This document shows positions 9,045-18,332 of a DNA stretch of 64,000 nucleotides, one piece after another. Location of the stretch: assembly GCA_020627965.1 (NCBI GenBank), contig JAHDFX010000002.1:20938-84937 (forward strand), given 5' to 3'. The notes beneath the pieces are model-generated. The model ran no database searches and had not been told where the DNA came from. It saw only the letters and a list, made by a program, of their open reading frames with translations. A program made the translations under genes and the position numbers. Positions within the stretch are counted from its first letter, which is position 1. The number at the start of each line of letters is the position of its first letter. The stretch is from Saprospiraceae bacterium (GTDB lineage Bacteria; Bacteroidota; Bacteroidia; Chitinophagales; Saprospiraceae).

Positions 9045-10988
9045 TTATTGCAGGCTATCCAGTTCTTCCTGCTTGGATTCCCAGTTTTCCATGGCAATTT
9101 CTAAATCTGCTTGTGCTTTTTGGTAAGCTTCTATTGTTTTGGCTGAGTTTTCACTTTCATAAAAACCGGATTCTGCCATCTTAGATTGATATTCAGAGAT
9201 TTGTTTTTCGAGTTTTTCTACTTTTCTTTCCGCATTGTGTACATCTCGCTTGAGCTGACGAATCTTGTTTTCTCTTTCCTTTTTTTCTTCAGGCGATAAT
9301 ACGATAACTTCTTCTTTTACCGTCTGTGTAAGGGGTTTCGATGGGTTATTTTCTCCCAAACTAACCGATCTGAAATTGTCTACATTTCGTTTTTTGAGGA
9401 AATAATTAACATCGCCAAGATATTCGTGCAATTGTCTGTCTCTAAATTCTATAGTACGCTCCGTCAAGCCATCCAGAAAATCACGGTCATGCGATACTAC
9501 GATTAAGGAGCCATCATAAGCCAGGATCGATCTTTTTAGTATTTCTTTTGAAATAATATCCAGGTGATTAGTAGGCTCATCCAGTATCAGGAGATTAGCA
9601 GGGCGAAGTAACATTTTAGCTAAAGCCAGGCGCGCCCGTTCTCCCCCAGATAAGACAGAAACTTTCTTTTCTGCGTCTTCTCCACTAAACAAAAAGGCAC
9701 CTAATATACTACGCAATTTAGTTCTTAGTTCGTCAGGACAACCATCTTCCATAGATTCCAGTAAAGTCATTTTAGGGTCTAGTGTTTCCGCCTGATTTTG
9801 AGCATAGTAGGCAATAGACACATTATGTCCCAAATTCACTTCGCCGTCTGTACTGCCCAATACTCCTGCAATGATTTTTGATAAAGTAGATTTACCTTCT
9901 CCATTTCGTCCAACAAAAGCCACACGCTCGTTTCTATCCAGTTTAAACCCAACTTTGTCTAAGACCATTAAATCACCGTATTGCTTGACAACACTTCGTG
10001 CTTCTACTACGACTTCTCCTGAGCGTGGAGCTGGTAAGAAGCGAAGTTTCATAGCTGAAGCATCTTCATTATCCACCTCAATTTTATTCATTCTGTCCAG
10101 TTCTTTCATGAGCGACTGGGCAAATTTGGCTTTGGTATTTTTAGCACGAAAACGCTCAATCAATCTTTCCTTTCGGGCAATTTCTCTTTGCTGGTTCGCA
10201 TAAGCCTTTTCTTGTTGCTCGCGGCGTTCTTTACGGAGTTCCAGATACTTGGTATAGTGGGCTTTATAATCATAAATTTGAGCTAGTTCAATCTCTATTG
10301 TTCTGTTGGTTACATGATTTAGGAAGGTCTTATCGTGCGAAATCACGACGACTGTTCCTTCATAGTTTTTCAACATATTCTCCAACCATATAATGGATTC
10401 TATATCCAGATGGTTGGTAGGCTCATCCAGTAGGAGGTAATCTGGTTTTTGTAGAATAATTTTAGCCAGTTCGATCCGCATTTGCCAGCCTCCACTAAAT
10501 TCGCTGGTTTGCCGATCCATATCTTTCGACTTGAAGCCCAGCCCTTTTAGTACTCTTTCTGCTTCGGCATTCATATTATGTCCGCCAAAAATTGAGAATC
10601 GGTCGGTAGCATCAGATAATTCTTGTAATATTCTTGCGTAAGCATCACTTTCATAATCTTCTCTTACCCCCAATTCTTCATTGATTTCCTCTATACGCTT
10701 TTCCAGCCTTTTGATTTCATCAAAAGCTGTCAGGGCTTCCTGCAGAACAGTTTTCCCCTGTGGCAATTCCAATTCCTGATGCAGGAATCCGAGCGTATAG
10801 ACTGAAGGGTAAGTTACCGTACCACTATCAGGACTTTGGTATTGGGCTATGATCTTTAGGATGGTTGATTTTCCAGTACCATTTTTTCCTACCAAACCAA
10901 TGCGTTCGCGTTCGCCTATAACGAAGTTGACGTGGTCGAGTAATATACGGTCGCTGTACTTTACAAATATGTTGGATACGGTAATCAT
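9045..10988 (-). CDS. ABC-F family ATPase (ribosome-associated type)
   Basis: A soluble protein with two ABC ATPase cassettes and no membrane segments, as in the ABC-F family, which acts on ribosomes in translation or antibiotic protection. Cassette 1 has Walker A GKNGTGKST, signature FSGGWQMR and Walker B LLLDEPTNHLD; cassette 2 has GRNGEGKST, LSGGERAR and LILDEPTNHLD. The inter-cassette linker is charged and the C-terminus is a coiled coil (about the last 90 residues). I chose the ATG at 10988 (MITVSNIFVKYSD, 647 residues) because homologous folds begin there; the frame extends upstream to 11054, but the extra 22 residues look non-coding. Sub-family (Uup, YbiT or other) is not decided. Confidence 0.93.
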   Translation of the reverse strand: MITVSNIFVKYSDRILLDHVNFVIGERERIGLVGKNGTGKSTILKIIAQYQSPDSGTVTYPSVYTLGFLHQELELPQGKTVLQEALTAFDEIKRLEKRIEEINEELGVREDYESDAYARILQELSDATDRFSIFGGHNMNAEAERVLKGLGFKSKDMDRQTSEFSGGWQMRIELAKIILQKPDYLLLDEPTNHLDIESIIWLENMLKNYEGTVVVISHDKTFLNHVTNRTIEIELAQIYDYKAHYTKYLELRKERREQQEKAYANQQREIARKERLIERFRAKNTKAKFAQSLMKELDRMNKIEVDNEDASAMKLRFLPAPRSGEVVVEARSVVKQYGDLMVLDKVGFKLDRNERVAFVGRNGEGKSTLSKIIAGVLGSTDGEVNLGHNVSIAYYAQNQAETLDPKMTLLESMEDGCPDELRTKLRSILGAFLFSGEDAEKKVSVLSGGERARLALAKMLLRPANLLILDEPTNHLDIISKEILKRSILAYDGSLIVVSHDRDFLDGLTERTIEFRDRQLHEYLGDVNYFLKKRNVDNFRSVSLGENNPSKPLTQTVKEEVIVLSPEEKKERENKIRQLKRDVHNAERKVEKLEKQISEYQSKMAESGFYESENSAKTIEAYQKAQADLEIAMENWESKQEELDSLQ

Positions 10989-11150
10989 TCTTTTGTATTG
11001 AAGAGTACAAAGATAGGAATAAGATAGATAAATTGCACCTTGGGGCAAACACAAGATTTTTAAATAAATTATTCAAATCAAAAGTTGTTGTAAGTCCTTC
11101 ACAATTCCGAAATTTGAGCTAAACATGTAAGACAGCCAAATTATAGATAA

Positions 11151-12110
11151 ATGACAACAATAATACATTTAAAAGAGATCGCCTCGATTGTCGAAGAAAT
11201 GGACGTGATACATGCCATGCAGGAGGGCTTTATTCAATACAGTAACGGAAACTCTGTAGTACCTCCGGTTGGAGAATTAATTTTTGATAAGCCACCAGGA
11301 GATGTTCATATTAAATACGGCTATATCAGGAATCAGGATTTTTATGTGATAAAAATAGCTTCCGGATTTTATAATAATGCTCAATTCGACATTCCTTCTA
11401 GTCAGGGACTAATGCTTTTATTCAATCAAAAAACAGGACAGACAGCAGCTATTTTGCTAGACGAAGGCTATCTGACCAATATACGAACAGTGGCAGCCGG
11501 TGCTTTGGCAGTTCAATATTTCACCCCAGAAAATGTACAGGCAGTAGGCATTGTAGGCACCGGAACCATCGCAAAATTACAGATACAACAACTTCAAAAA
11601 ATTGATTTTTGCAAAACCTTTTGGTTGTGGGGAAGAAATCAGGACAAAGCAAAACAACTAATATCCGAACTGGGCAATGGCATTGATATACGTATTGCAA
11701 CTAGCTGCACCGAGCTTGCTAAAAATACCAATGTCATTATCACTACAACTCCAACTGAGACTCCATTGCTCTTTGCTGATGATATTAAAGCCGGAACATT
11801 GATTGTAGGGATCGGGGCAGATACACAACATAAACAAGAATTGGATGGTGCTATTTTGAAAAAAGCAGATCTGGTGATCGCAGATAGTATTCCTCAAAGT
11901 AAAAGTCGGGGTGAAATTTATCAGGCGCTTAAAGCAGGGATGATTTCAGAAGAAAAGGTAATAGAACTTGGTAATGCACTACAAGCCCCCCATTTGCGAC
12001 GAAGTACAGAAGAACAAATCATCGTCGTTGACCTAACAGGAGTAGCCGTTCAGGACATTATGATAGCTTCGGCTGTATATTCAAATTTCAAAGCCAAGAA
12101 ACCATGTTAA
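11151..12110 (+). CDS. Ornithine cyclodeaminase / mu-crystallin family enzyme
   Basis: A 319-residue NAD(P)-dependent enzyme of the OCD/mu-crystallin fold. Visible landmarks are the substrate-side segment GDVHIKYGY and IKIASGFYNN, the catalytic-loop region AILLDEGYLTNIRTVAAGA, and the Rossmann motif VGIVGTGTIAK near residue 135, then ITTTPTETPLL and VGIGADTQHKQE. Family members make proline from ornithine, or act on alanine, ketimines or amino acids such as diaminopropionate, so the substrate cannot be named. Its last 7 bases overlap threonine synthase (ATGTTAA), which implies coupled translation and perhaps a shared amino-acid pathway. Confidence 0.9.
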   Translation: MTTIIHLKEIASIVEEMDVIHAMQEGFIQYSNGNSVVPPVGELIFDKPPGDVHIKYGYIRNQDFYVIKIASGFYNNAQFDIPSSQGLMLLFNQKTGQTAAILLDEGYLTNIRTVAAGALAVQYFTPENVQAVGIVGTGTIAKLQIQQLQKIDFCKTFWLWGRNQDKAKQLISELGNGIDIRIATSCTELAKNTNVIITTTPTETPLLFADDIKAGTLIVGIGADTQHKQELDGAILKKADLVIADSIPQSKSRGEIYQALKAGMISEEKVIELGNALQAPHLRRSTEEQIIVVDLTGVAVQDIMIASAVYSNFKAKKPC

Positions 12111-13552
12111 AATTTGTCAGCAATAAAGGTGGTGGAAAACCTGTTGATATTGAAACTGCCATCCTGAATGGTTATGCGCCCGATGGTGGATTGTATGTAC
12201 CAGAACAACTTCCTCAGCTTTCCTTCGAGCAATTGGAACAATGGAAGAATTTATCTTACAAAGAATTGGCTTTTGAGCTTTTAAGTTTATTTATCGACAG
12301 CAGTATTGTTTCTGCTCAGGATTTAAAGACAATTATTGCTAAAGCATATGGCACCTTTGAAAAAGAAGAAGTCATTCCTATCCCCAAATTAAAATCGCGA
12401 AAGAATGCTTACATCATGGAATTGTTCTATGGTTCAACACTTTCTTTCAAAGATATTGGTCTTGCATTTCTGGTCAATCTGGTTGATTTTTTTCTAAAGA
12501 GAAAACAGAAAAGACTCTCTATTATCGTGGCAACAACTGGCGATACCGGTCCCGCAGCAGCAAATTATATTGCCGGAAAATCTACTTTAGATGCCTGGGT
12601 ATTATATCCTAAAGGCATGATAACAGAGGAGCAGGAACGACAGATGACCACTTTGCATCATGATAATGTCCATCCTGTTGGAGTTTATAATTGCCCTGAA
12701 GGTGGCGATGATCTCGACGCTGTTATCAAACAATTATACGCCAATCAGACATTCAAAGAAAAGGTAAACCTTTCCAGTGTCAACTCCATAAACTGGGGAC
12801 GCATTATGGTGCAAACCGTACATTATTTTTATGGTTATTTCCAAATTGCGGATAAAATAGGCGAGGAAATAAACATGGCAGTACCTTCAGGTGGTTTTGG
12901 CAACCTGTGTGCGGGTGGTCTGGCTCGCAAAATGGGATTACCAGTAAAAACTTTAATTATAGCCAATAACAAGAACGCATGCCTTAACCGGATATTTAAA
13001 GACGGTGTTTTTTCAATGGCTCCCATTCACGAGACCGTTTCATCAGCCATTGATATTCTTGTCCCAATCAATTTCTGGAGATTTTTATATTTCTGCGTTG
13101 GTAAAGATGCCCAAAAAATAAAAGAATGGATGGAGGAATTTGACAAAAACAGAGTCGTCCATTTTGACGAAGCTTCCTTTAAGTCCTATAAAAAAGGCTT
13201 TCTTTCGGGCAGTGTATCCGATGAACAAACCATGAAGGTCATTAAAGAAGTCTTTGAGGAAGAAGGGTATTTACTTGATCCACATGCCGCCGTTTCATTA
13301 GCTGTTGCACATTCGCTGAGAGAAGAGATAGGTGACGCTAAAATCATTTTTTTCGCAACAGCACATCCTGCAAAATTCTCTAAAATCATCCAGAAGGCGC
13401 TTGGTTGTGAATCCTTGCCAAAAGCTGCTTTACACCCTTCTATAGAACGAGCAAAATGGCAATGTCAAAAAGGTTATACCGCCGAACAAGCTCATCTGGA
13501 AGCGGCATTATTAGATGCTATGGAAAATCATTGGGAACGAAATTTAAAATAG
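12104..13552 (+). CDS. thrC: Threonine synthase
   Basis: A PLP enzyme that converts O-phosphohomoserine to threonine. The 482-residue chain has the family N-terminal domain (KGGGKPVDIETAILNGYAPD, GGLYVPE), the PLP lysine Lys116 in GSTLSFKDIGL, ATTGDTGPAAA and a phosphate-binding glycine loop (PSGGFGNLCAG). It overlaps the upstream OCD-like gene by 7 bp. The stop codon TAG at 13550-13552 straddles the left end of a 160-bp hairpin element. A homoserine-kinase-like gene follows, which supports the threonine role. No homoserine dehydrogenase is in the window. Confidence 0.94.
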   Translation: MLKFVSNKGGGKPVDIETAILNGYAPDGGLYVPEQLPQLSFEQLEQWKNLSYKELAFELLSLFIDSSIVSAQDLKTIIAKAYGTFEKEEVIPIPKLKSRKNAYIMELFYGSTLSFKDIGLAFLVNLVDFFLKRKQKRLSIIVATTGDTGPAAANYIAGKSTLDAWVLYPKGMITEEQERQMTTLHHDNVHPVGVYNCPEGGDDLDAVIKQLYANQTFKEKVNLSSVNSINWGRIMVQTVHYFYGYFQIADKIGEEINMAVPSGGFGNLCAGGLARKMGLPVKTLIIANNKNACLNRIFKDGVFSMAPIHETVSSAIDILVPINFWRFLYFCVGKDAQKIKEWMEEFDKNRVVHFDEASFKSYKKGFLSGSVSDEQTMKVIKEVFEEEGYLLDPHAAVSLAVAHSLREEIGDAKIIFFATAHPAKFSKIIQKALGCESLPKAALHPSIERAKWQCQKGYTAEQAHLEAALLDAMENHWERNLK

Positions 13553-13710
13553 ACTTGTTACCCTTTAATTAACACCCCTCTGAAAACATCTTTTTCCGCT
13601 ATTTTTCCTCAAAAAATGAGTCCGTAGCGGGGCTATGCACTAATTTTTTGAGAAAAACTATCAAAAAAATCTGAATTTCAGAGCGGCACTTATTAAAGAG
13701 TAACAAGTCT
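13551..13710. mobile_element. 160-bp MITE-like hairpin element flanked by TA
   Basis: The outer 35 bases of each end (13551-13585 and 13676-13710) are inverted repeats matching at 29 of 35 positions (AGACTTGTTAC ... CTCTGAAA). The inner parts also pair, with gaps, up to a tip near 13625-13635, so the whole element can fold into one hairpin. It is bounded by TA on both sides (13550-13551 and 13710-13711), as expected for a TA target duplication of the IS630/mariner kind. There is no coding potential. It sits between thrC and the kinase gene and may also affect readthrough. A chromosomal regulatory hairpin is the alternative. Confidence 0.6.
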
Positions 13711-13719
13711 AATATAAAA

Positions 13720-14667
13720 ATGGAGCAATACACACGATTAAATAAAGAAGAGCTTGTAAAGATTTTAGCCCGTTTCAATATTCATAATATTTCATCTTTT
13801 AAGTTACTGAGCGGTGGTTCTGAAAACACCAACTATTTGATCGAGTCAGTCAAGAGAAAATATGTCCTTTGTATTTGCGAACAAAAAACACCAAAAACAG
13901 CAGAGGAATTAGTTGAGCTTTTAAAATATTTAGGAAAAAATCATTTCAAAACATCAACAACAGTTTTCACCATAGATCATGAACCTATTACACTTTGGGG
14001 AGGGAAGCCGATCATACTCAAGGAATATATTGAAGGAAAAATAAAAAAAGACCTCTCTCCTCATTTATTGGAATTGATTGGTAAAGAACTCGGTAAATTA
14101 CACAAGATTGAGGCGCCTGACTACCTGCCCAGGCAATTAAGTTATGGAAAGGAACAATTTGCAAATGTCAAAAAATATGCGACTAATACTGAATTTGAAG
14201 CCTGGTTGAATAAAGTGCTTGACTATATGTCCCCTTATTTCGACATGAGTTTACCAAAAGTATTTATTCATAGCGACCTTTTCTGGGATAATGTCATTAT
14301 TAGTGAAGATGAAGGCTCCATCACTATCATGGATTTTGAAGAATCCGCCTATTATTATCGTGTATTTGATATTGGAATGACGATCATAGGGATTTGCGCA
14401 GAAGGCTCAACTATCAATCTGGACAAAGCCAGACATTTTCTAACTGGCTATCGCTCAGAGATACCATTGCAGGAAGATGAAATAAAGGCTTTAAAAGCAT
14501 TTACTATCTACGCCGGTGCATCAATGACCTATTGGCGACACCATAATTTCAATTATGTCAAGCCTGATCCTAAAATGTTCAAGCATTATTTGGGCTTGAA
14601 AGTTTTAGTTGACTTTATGACTGAACAGGCTGACGATTGTTTTGATTTTACTAATGAATTTATTTAA
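13720..14667 (+). CDS. APH-fold kinase, probable homoserine kinase type II
   Basis: A 315-residue small-molecule kinase of the aminoglycoside phosphotransferase/choline kinase fold. It shows the N-lobe motif LLSGGSENTNYLIE, the lysine strand KYVLCICE, the catalytic loop FIHSDLFWDNVI and the metal-binding IMDFEESAYY. ThrB2-type homoserine kinases belong to this fold. Position directly after threonine synthase on the same strand (separated by a hairpin element) makes phosphorylation of homoserine the best reading. Choline/ethanolamine or other alcohol kinases remain possible. Confidence 0.8.
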   Translation: MEQYTRLNKEELVKILARFNIHNISSFKLLSGGSENTNYLIESVKRKYVLCICEQKTPKTAEELVELLKYLGKNHFKTSTTVFTIDHEPITLWGGKPIILKEYIEGKIKKDLSPHLLELIGKELGKLHKIEAPDYLPRQLSYGKEQFANVKKYATNTEFEAWLNKVLDYMSPYFDMSLPKVFIHSDLFWDNVIISEDEGSITIMDFEESAYYYRVFDIGMTIIGICAEGSTINLDKARHFLTGYRSEIPLQEDEIKALKAFTIYAGASMTYWRHHNFNYVKPDPKMFKHYLGLKVLVDFMTEQADDCFDFTNEFI

Positions 14668-14708
14668 ATCTTTGCTGATTGACCACAGGCAAAAGCCCTG
14701 AAAAAGAA

Positions 14709-14739
14709 ATCCCGAATTTTCATGATGAAAATTCGGGAT
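14709..14739. terminator. 15-bp perfect hairpin between convergent genes
   Basis: ATCCCGAATTTTCAT (14709-14723) and its exact reverse complement (14725-14739) flank one base. It separates the convergent kinase gene and the subtilase gene. The ATCCCGAATTTT core is shared with the hairpins at 6003 and 59425. Confidence 0.75.
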
Positions 14740-14782
14740 AACCTATATTTTGCAGTCATTACATGACCAAATATGCTAAGAA

Positions 14783-17700
14783 TTAGCGTCGTTGAACAAT
14801 CACTAAACGCTCAGTGATAAGTTCTTCTTCTGTCTGAACACTGATCATGTACACACCTGTAGCCAGCGAGCTGACGTCAAGTATAGTTTGCTCAATGCCC
14901 TCGTAGCTACGACGAAGAATTTCACGCCCTTCCATATTAAAAATACTAATGTGCTTGATTTCATCCGTTACTTGAATAGAAACTTTTTCCGAAGTAGGAT
15001 TCGGGAATAGTTTTATATCTTCTTCAATCTCATCGTTTGCATTAAAACTTACTAAGGTCGGTAGTTCCTCAATAGTGACAACTGGTCCTGTAGAAAAGCC
15101 AGATGTTTGCGAGCCTGTTACAGTAACTTCATCAATATATACCTGATCCCCATTACCACTGGCATCACACTGAATACGGAACTGTGCACCATCTGTAAGG
15201 TTGAATGAAGCAGCGTCTAGTGTTACCGTTGCCGTATAGAAAGAACCATTATTAAAGCTGCTTCCACTGGCATATGTTGCCACTGTCTGCCAGCCTGATC
15301 CATCATTATATCTTACCCAGAAATCTTCTCCATTTTCCATACTGTTTGGATAGAAATAGAAACTGATCGCTACGCTTCCCAGTCCATCAAGATCATAGGA
15401 TGGTGATGTCATAGAAGAAGCAGTACCACTGTTGTCTCTAAGACGAATAGAATAGGAACCTTCCCAGCTAGCACTGGTACTACGACGTGCGCAATCGCTA
15501 CCACCATCAGCCCAGCCATCAAGCCCTGACTCAAAGAAGTAGCCTTCCGTAAATGGCGTTCCTCCTCCATTTGAACAACCAGTGGTTGATCCTATCGTAG
15601 TGGCTGTTCCTGAAGCATTTCCTGCTGCGTCAAGTGCACGTACTCCGAAATTATAACTAGTACAGGCAGTAAGTCCGGTAACATTAACCGATGTTCCTGC
15701 TGTTGTACCAATAGAAGAACCATCAACAAATATCTCATAGCCAGTAACTCCAACATTATCAGAAGAGGCATTCCATGTTAAAGTCACTTGTGTATCTTGT
15801 TCATTGCTAACGCTTAAGTTAGTCGGCTGGCTTGGCGGATCAGTATCTGCTCCTCCACCTCCAATACAGAAGTCGGTGGCATCACTGCTTGTAAAGCTTC
15901 CACCACTGGCGAGTACTGTGCCGCCATTATTAAGTGTATAGGAGCCATTTCCATAAGAACAGCAGATTCCATCGCCATAACTATCTGAAATCGTGAACGT
16001 GTAACAACCATCTGTCAGGCAAATGGCTTCCGTGATCGTAGAACCATCAGGAGAACTACCATAAGTACCGCCGCTTGCCACAACTGAACCTGCATCATTA
16101 GTAACTTGCCAACTTGTTTCCTCTGGGTAGTTATCTAATGTTATAGATAAGGTTACTTCTGTTCCATTACAGCCAGTTGGTGGGCAACTTGGACAATCTG
16201 GCCCGCCACAATCGACACCAGTTTCCTGACCATTTTGCTGACCATCTGAACAAGTTGGTCCGCCGCCGCCGCCACCGGCAGCCTGAAGCGCGCCAAGTGC
16301 ATTGACCCGACCATGTCCATACTCATTATCAAAACCTGAAGCCCCCATATCAATCGCAGTAGAATAAAGAATATCTGTTACCTCTGCACCAGTTAGGCTT
16401 GGATTATAGCCCAATACCAACGTTGCTACTCCGGCAACTACCGGACAAGCAGAAGATGTACCACCAAAAGTAGAAGTATAACTCCCACTACCGTAGCCAG
16501 CACTCCCCATACGGTCTGTTGTTCGTACTCCAGCACCGGGTCCGCCAACATTATTGGAAGGAGCTACGATGTCAAGCGTAGAACCGTAGTTGGAGTAAGC
16601 AGAACGAACGCCAGTGTTGGCAAAAGCTCCTACAGCAATTACGTTGCTGTTTCTTGCGGGATAGCTTACACAGCTACCATAATCATTACCGGAGGCAAAA
16701 ACAATAACACAACCTAAGCCACCACGACCATTTACCCTCGCATCTGCCATGGCGTTATTTATATTGGAGAAATTCGCAGTACATGAAGAGTAGCCCCAAC
16801 TATTACTCATAACATCAGCTCCCTGATTTTTGGCCCAGGTGAAGCCATCAGCAAGATCCTGAGTAGATTCTCCGCCTATAAAAATATTAACTGAGATCAT
16901 ATTGGCTAAAGGAGCCAGTCCCCTTACACCTATATTATTATGACTGGCTGATATAGAACCAGCACAGGAAACCCCATGTGCACTGCCACTAATAGCATCT
17001 CCATTACCATTATTAGCCGGGCTATAACCAGCTGTGTAGCGACTTTGTCCTGAGCTGTTATTAAAATCCTCATGATCCTCCATACCATCATCGATCACAG
17101 CAACAGTCGTACTGGAAGAACCGATTGAAATATCCCATGCTTCAAGTGCATTACAATCAGCATCGTTAGCACCAGTAACACCGTCAAGTGTCTGACCAGT
17201 ATTATGCATCTGGAATTGCTGGCTGAAAAGAGGATCATTGACCTGGAAACGCTCGATTGGAGCATAGAAATCAGGCTGAGCAAACTCAAATAAACCACTC
17301 TCATGCAAAGTATTAGCAGCAGCGAAAGCTTGATTTACATCTTCTAATTCAATTCGGTACGTTCCAAATTTTTTGGTAATCGTTTTTACTCCATATCTTT
17401 CCGCCATTTCAGTCATCACTTGCACGTCATCCTTGGCAATAAGTTTAGCCACAATCGTACGTGTAGGATAAATAATAAAACCATCAGAAAGTGCGTAACC
17501 AGTGCTAATCTGTACCTCGTCAGCATCAAAACCTAATTCCTCCATCAATTGAGAAGCAGACATTGCATTATTCGTCTCAACAACTGCATAAGGCTTGTGT
17601 TCCCAACTTTCGTATTTTTTTACATTTTCCGGACTAATGCCCGTAAGAGTAGTGGCAGCATCAGCAGTAACAATAAAGTGCTTACTGCTTGCAGTCAATT

Positions 17701-17800
17701 CCATACGGTCGTTATCGACCCAGTAGTAATCAGTAGTTTGGGCAGTCAAAGCAGTGCCCCAGATGAAGCAAATCGCTCCAAATAGTAAATTCCTAAACAT
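14783..17800 (-). CDS. Large secreted subtilisin-like protease with Fn3 and T9SS sorting domains
   Basis: A 1005-residue exported S8 serine protease. The order is a signal peptide (ends LTAQ, residue ~21), a propeptide-like N-terminus, then the catalytic domain with Asp ~236 (AVIDDGMEDHED), His ~275 (AHGVSCAGS) and Ser ~448 (GGTSSACPVVAG). Next come a Cys-rich linker (GQETGVDCGGPDCPSC), a beta domain with DSYGDGICCSYG, a fibronectin III domain (PTNLSVSNEQDTQVTLTW), a beta-sandwich of MAM/jelly-roll type, and a T9SS sorting domain (LFPNPTSEKVSIQV). It probably digests extracellular protein. It is monocistronic with its own promoter. Confidence 0.95.
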   Translation of the reverse strand: MFRNLLFGAICFIWGTALTAQTTDYYWVDNDRMELTASSKHFIVTADAATTLTGISPENVKKYESWEHKPYAVVETNNAMSASQLMEELGFDADEVQISTGYALSDGFIIYPTRTIVAKLIAKDDVQVMTEMAERYGVKTITKKFGTYRIELEDVNQAFAAANTLHESGLFEFAQPDFYAPIERFQVNDPLFSQQFQMHNTGQTLDGVTGANDADCNALEAWDISIGSSSTTVAVIDDGMEDHEDFNNSSGQSRYTAGYSPANNGNGDAISGSAHGVSCAGSISASHNNIGVRGLAPLANMISVNIFIGGESTQDLADGFTWAKNQGADVMSNSWGYSSCTANFSNINNAMADARVNGRGGLGCVIVFASGNDYGSCVSYPARNSNVIAVGAFANTGVRSAYSNYGSTLDIVAPSNNVGGPGAGVRTTDRMGSAGYGSGSYTSTFGGTSSACPVVAGVATLVLGYNPSLTGAEVTDILYSTAIDMGASGFDNEYGHGRVNALGALQAAGGGGGGPTCSDGQQNGQETGVDCGGPDCPSCPPTGCNGTEVTLSITLDNYPEETSWQVTNDAGSVVASGGTYGSSPDGSTITEAICLTDGCYTFTISDSYGDGICCSYGNGSYTLNNGGTVLASGGSFTSSDATDFCIGGGGADTDPPSQPTNLSVSNEQDTQVTLTWNASSDNVGVTGYEIFVDGSSIGTTAGTSVNVTGLTACTSYNFGVRALDAAGNASGTATTIGSTTGCSNGGGTPFTEGYFFESGLDGWADGGSDCARRSTSASWEGSYSIRLRDNSGTASSMTSPSYDLDGLGSVAISFYFYPNSMENGEDFWVRYNDGSGWQTVATYASGSSFNNGSFYTATVTLDAASFNLTDGAQFRIQCDASGNGDQVYIDEVTVTGSQTSGFSTGPVVTIEELPTLVSFNANDEIEEDIKLFPNPTSEKVSIQVTDEIKHISIFNMEGREILRRSYEGIEQTILDVSSLATGVYMISVQTEEELITERLVIVQRR

Positions 17801-18332
17801 ATAAGTAGTGTTTAATAAGTAAAATGTGAGTATATGCAGTTATATTATTTTGCTCTTCTATAGATATGCGAAACAAATGTATTCGTTTTTGTAAAAAAAC
17901 CAAAAATAAGCTCAGTAAAAACATTAAAAAACAGTGTAATATTTTCATGACATAAAAATATTTACAATATTTATTATATTTAATGTCATAAAAGGGCTTA
18001 TTTAAATTTAAATAAAAAAATATTTACAAAAACCAAACAAGCAGTATTTTATACACAAAAAATACAGCAATACCAGACAAATAATTGTCTCGCCCTTCTG
18101 CAACAATGTTGCATTTTTAAAAATCAACTAGAAATGTCTTTAGATTTTGGATAAGAGGATAATCTTCCTTTTTAGCAAAGGATAGTTCAGCATTTTAGTC
18201 AGAAATTGACTTTTGCCGCAAGTCTAAAACATTTGAGAAAATGAAAAAAGTACTATAAAATAAATTAGTGACATCGAATACAATCGAAGAAAATTCATCT
18301 GATTTGAGCACTTACTTGGAGCTTGTTTAAAT
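17801..18332. other. 532-bp AT-rich intergenic region
   Basis: No gene is visible. The part near 17801 carries the subtilase promoter. Bases 17930-18070 are very AT-rich, with repeated AAAAATATTTACAA (17955-17968 and 18016-18027 in part). GCAACAATGTTGC at 18099-18111 is a 6-bp-arm inverted repeat. The region also holds the 3' end of the LytTR regulator transcript. Confidence 0.5.
17874..17904 (-). promoter_or_regulatory. Bacteroidota-type promoter of the subtilase gene
   Basis: On the minus strand TTTG (17904-17901) and TACATTTG (17881-17874) are separated by 19 bp, an exact match to the TTTG-N19-TAnnTTTG pattern of Bacteroidota primary promoters. It lies about 75 bp upstream of the subtilase start at 17800. 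Confidence 0.7.

Noticed and set aside
9045..10988. A known antibiotic-resistance ABC-F gene
   Set aside because: The sequence fits the ABC-F family but nothing in it points to a resistance member, so no resistance role is claimed.
10989..11054. Extension of the ABC-F protein upstream to 11054
   Set aside because: The added residues are low in coding quality and known members start at MITVSNI, so the downstream ATG was used.
17930..18070. A replication origin in the AT-rich stretch
   Set aside because: No DnaA-box cluster or dnaA/dnaN gene is near, so the base composition alone does not support an origin.
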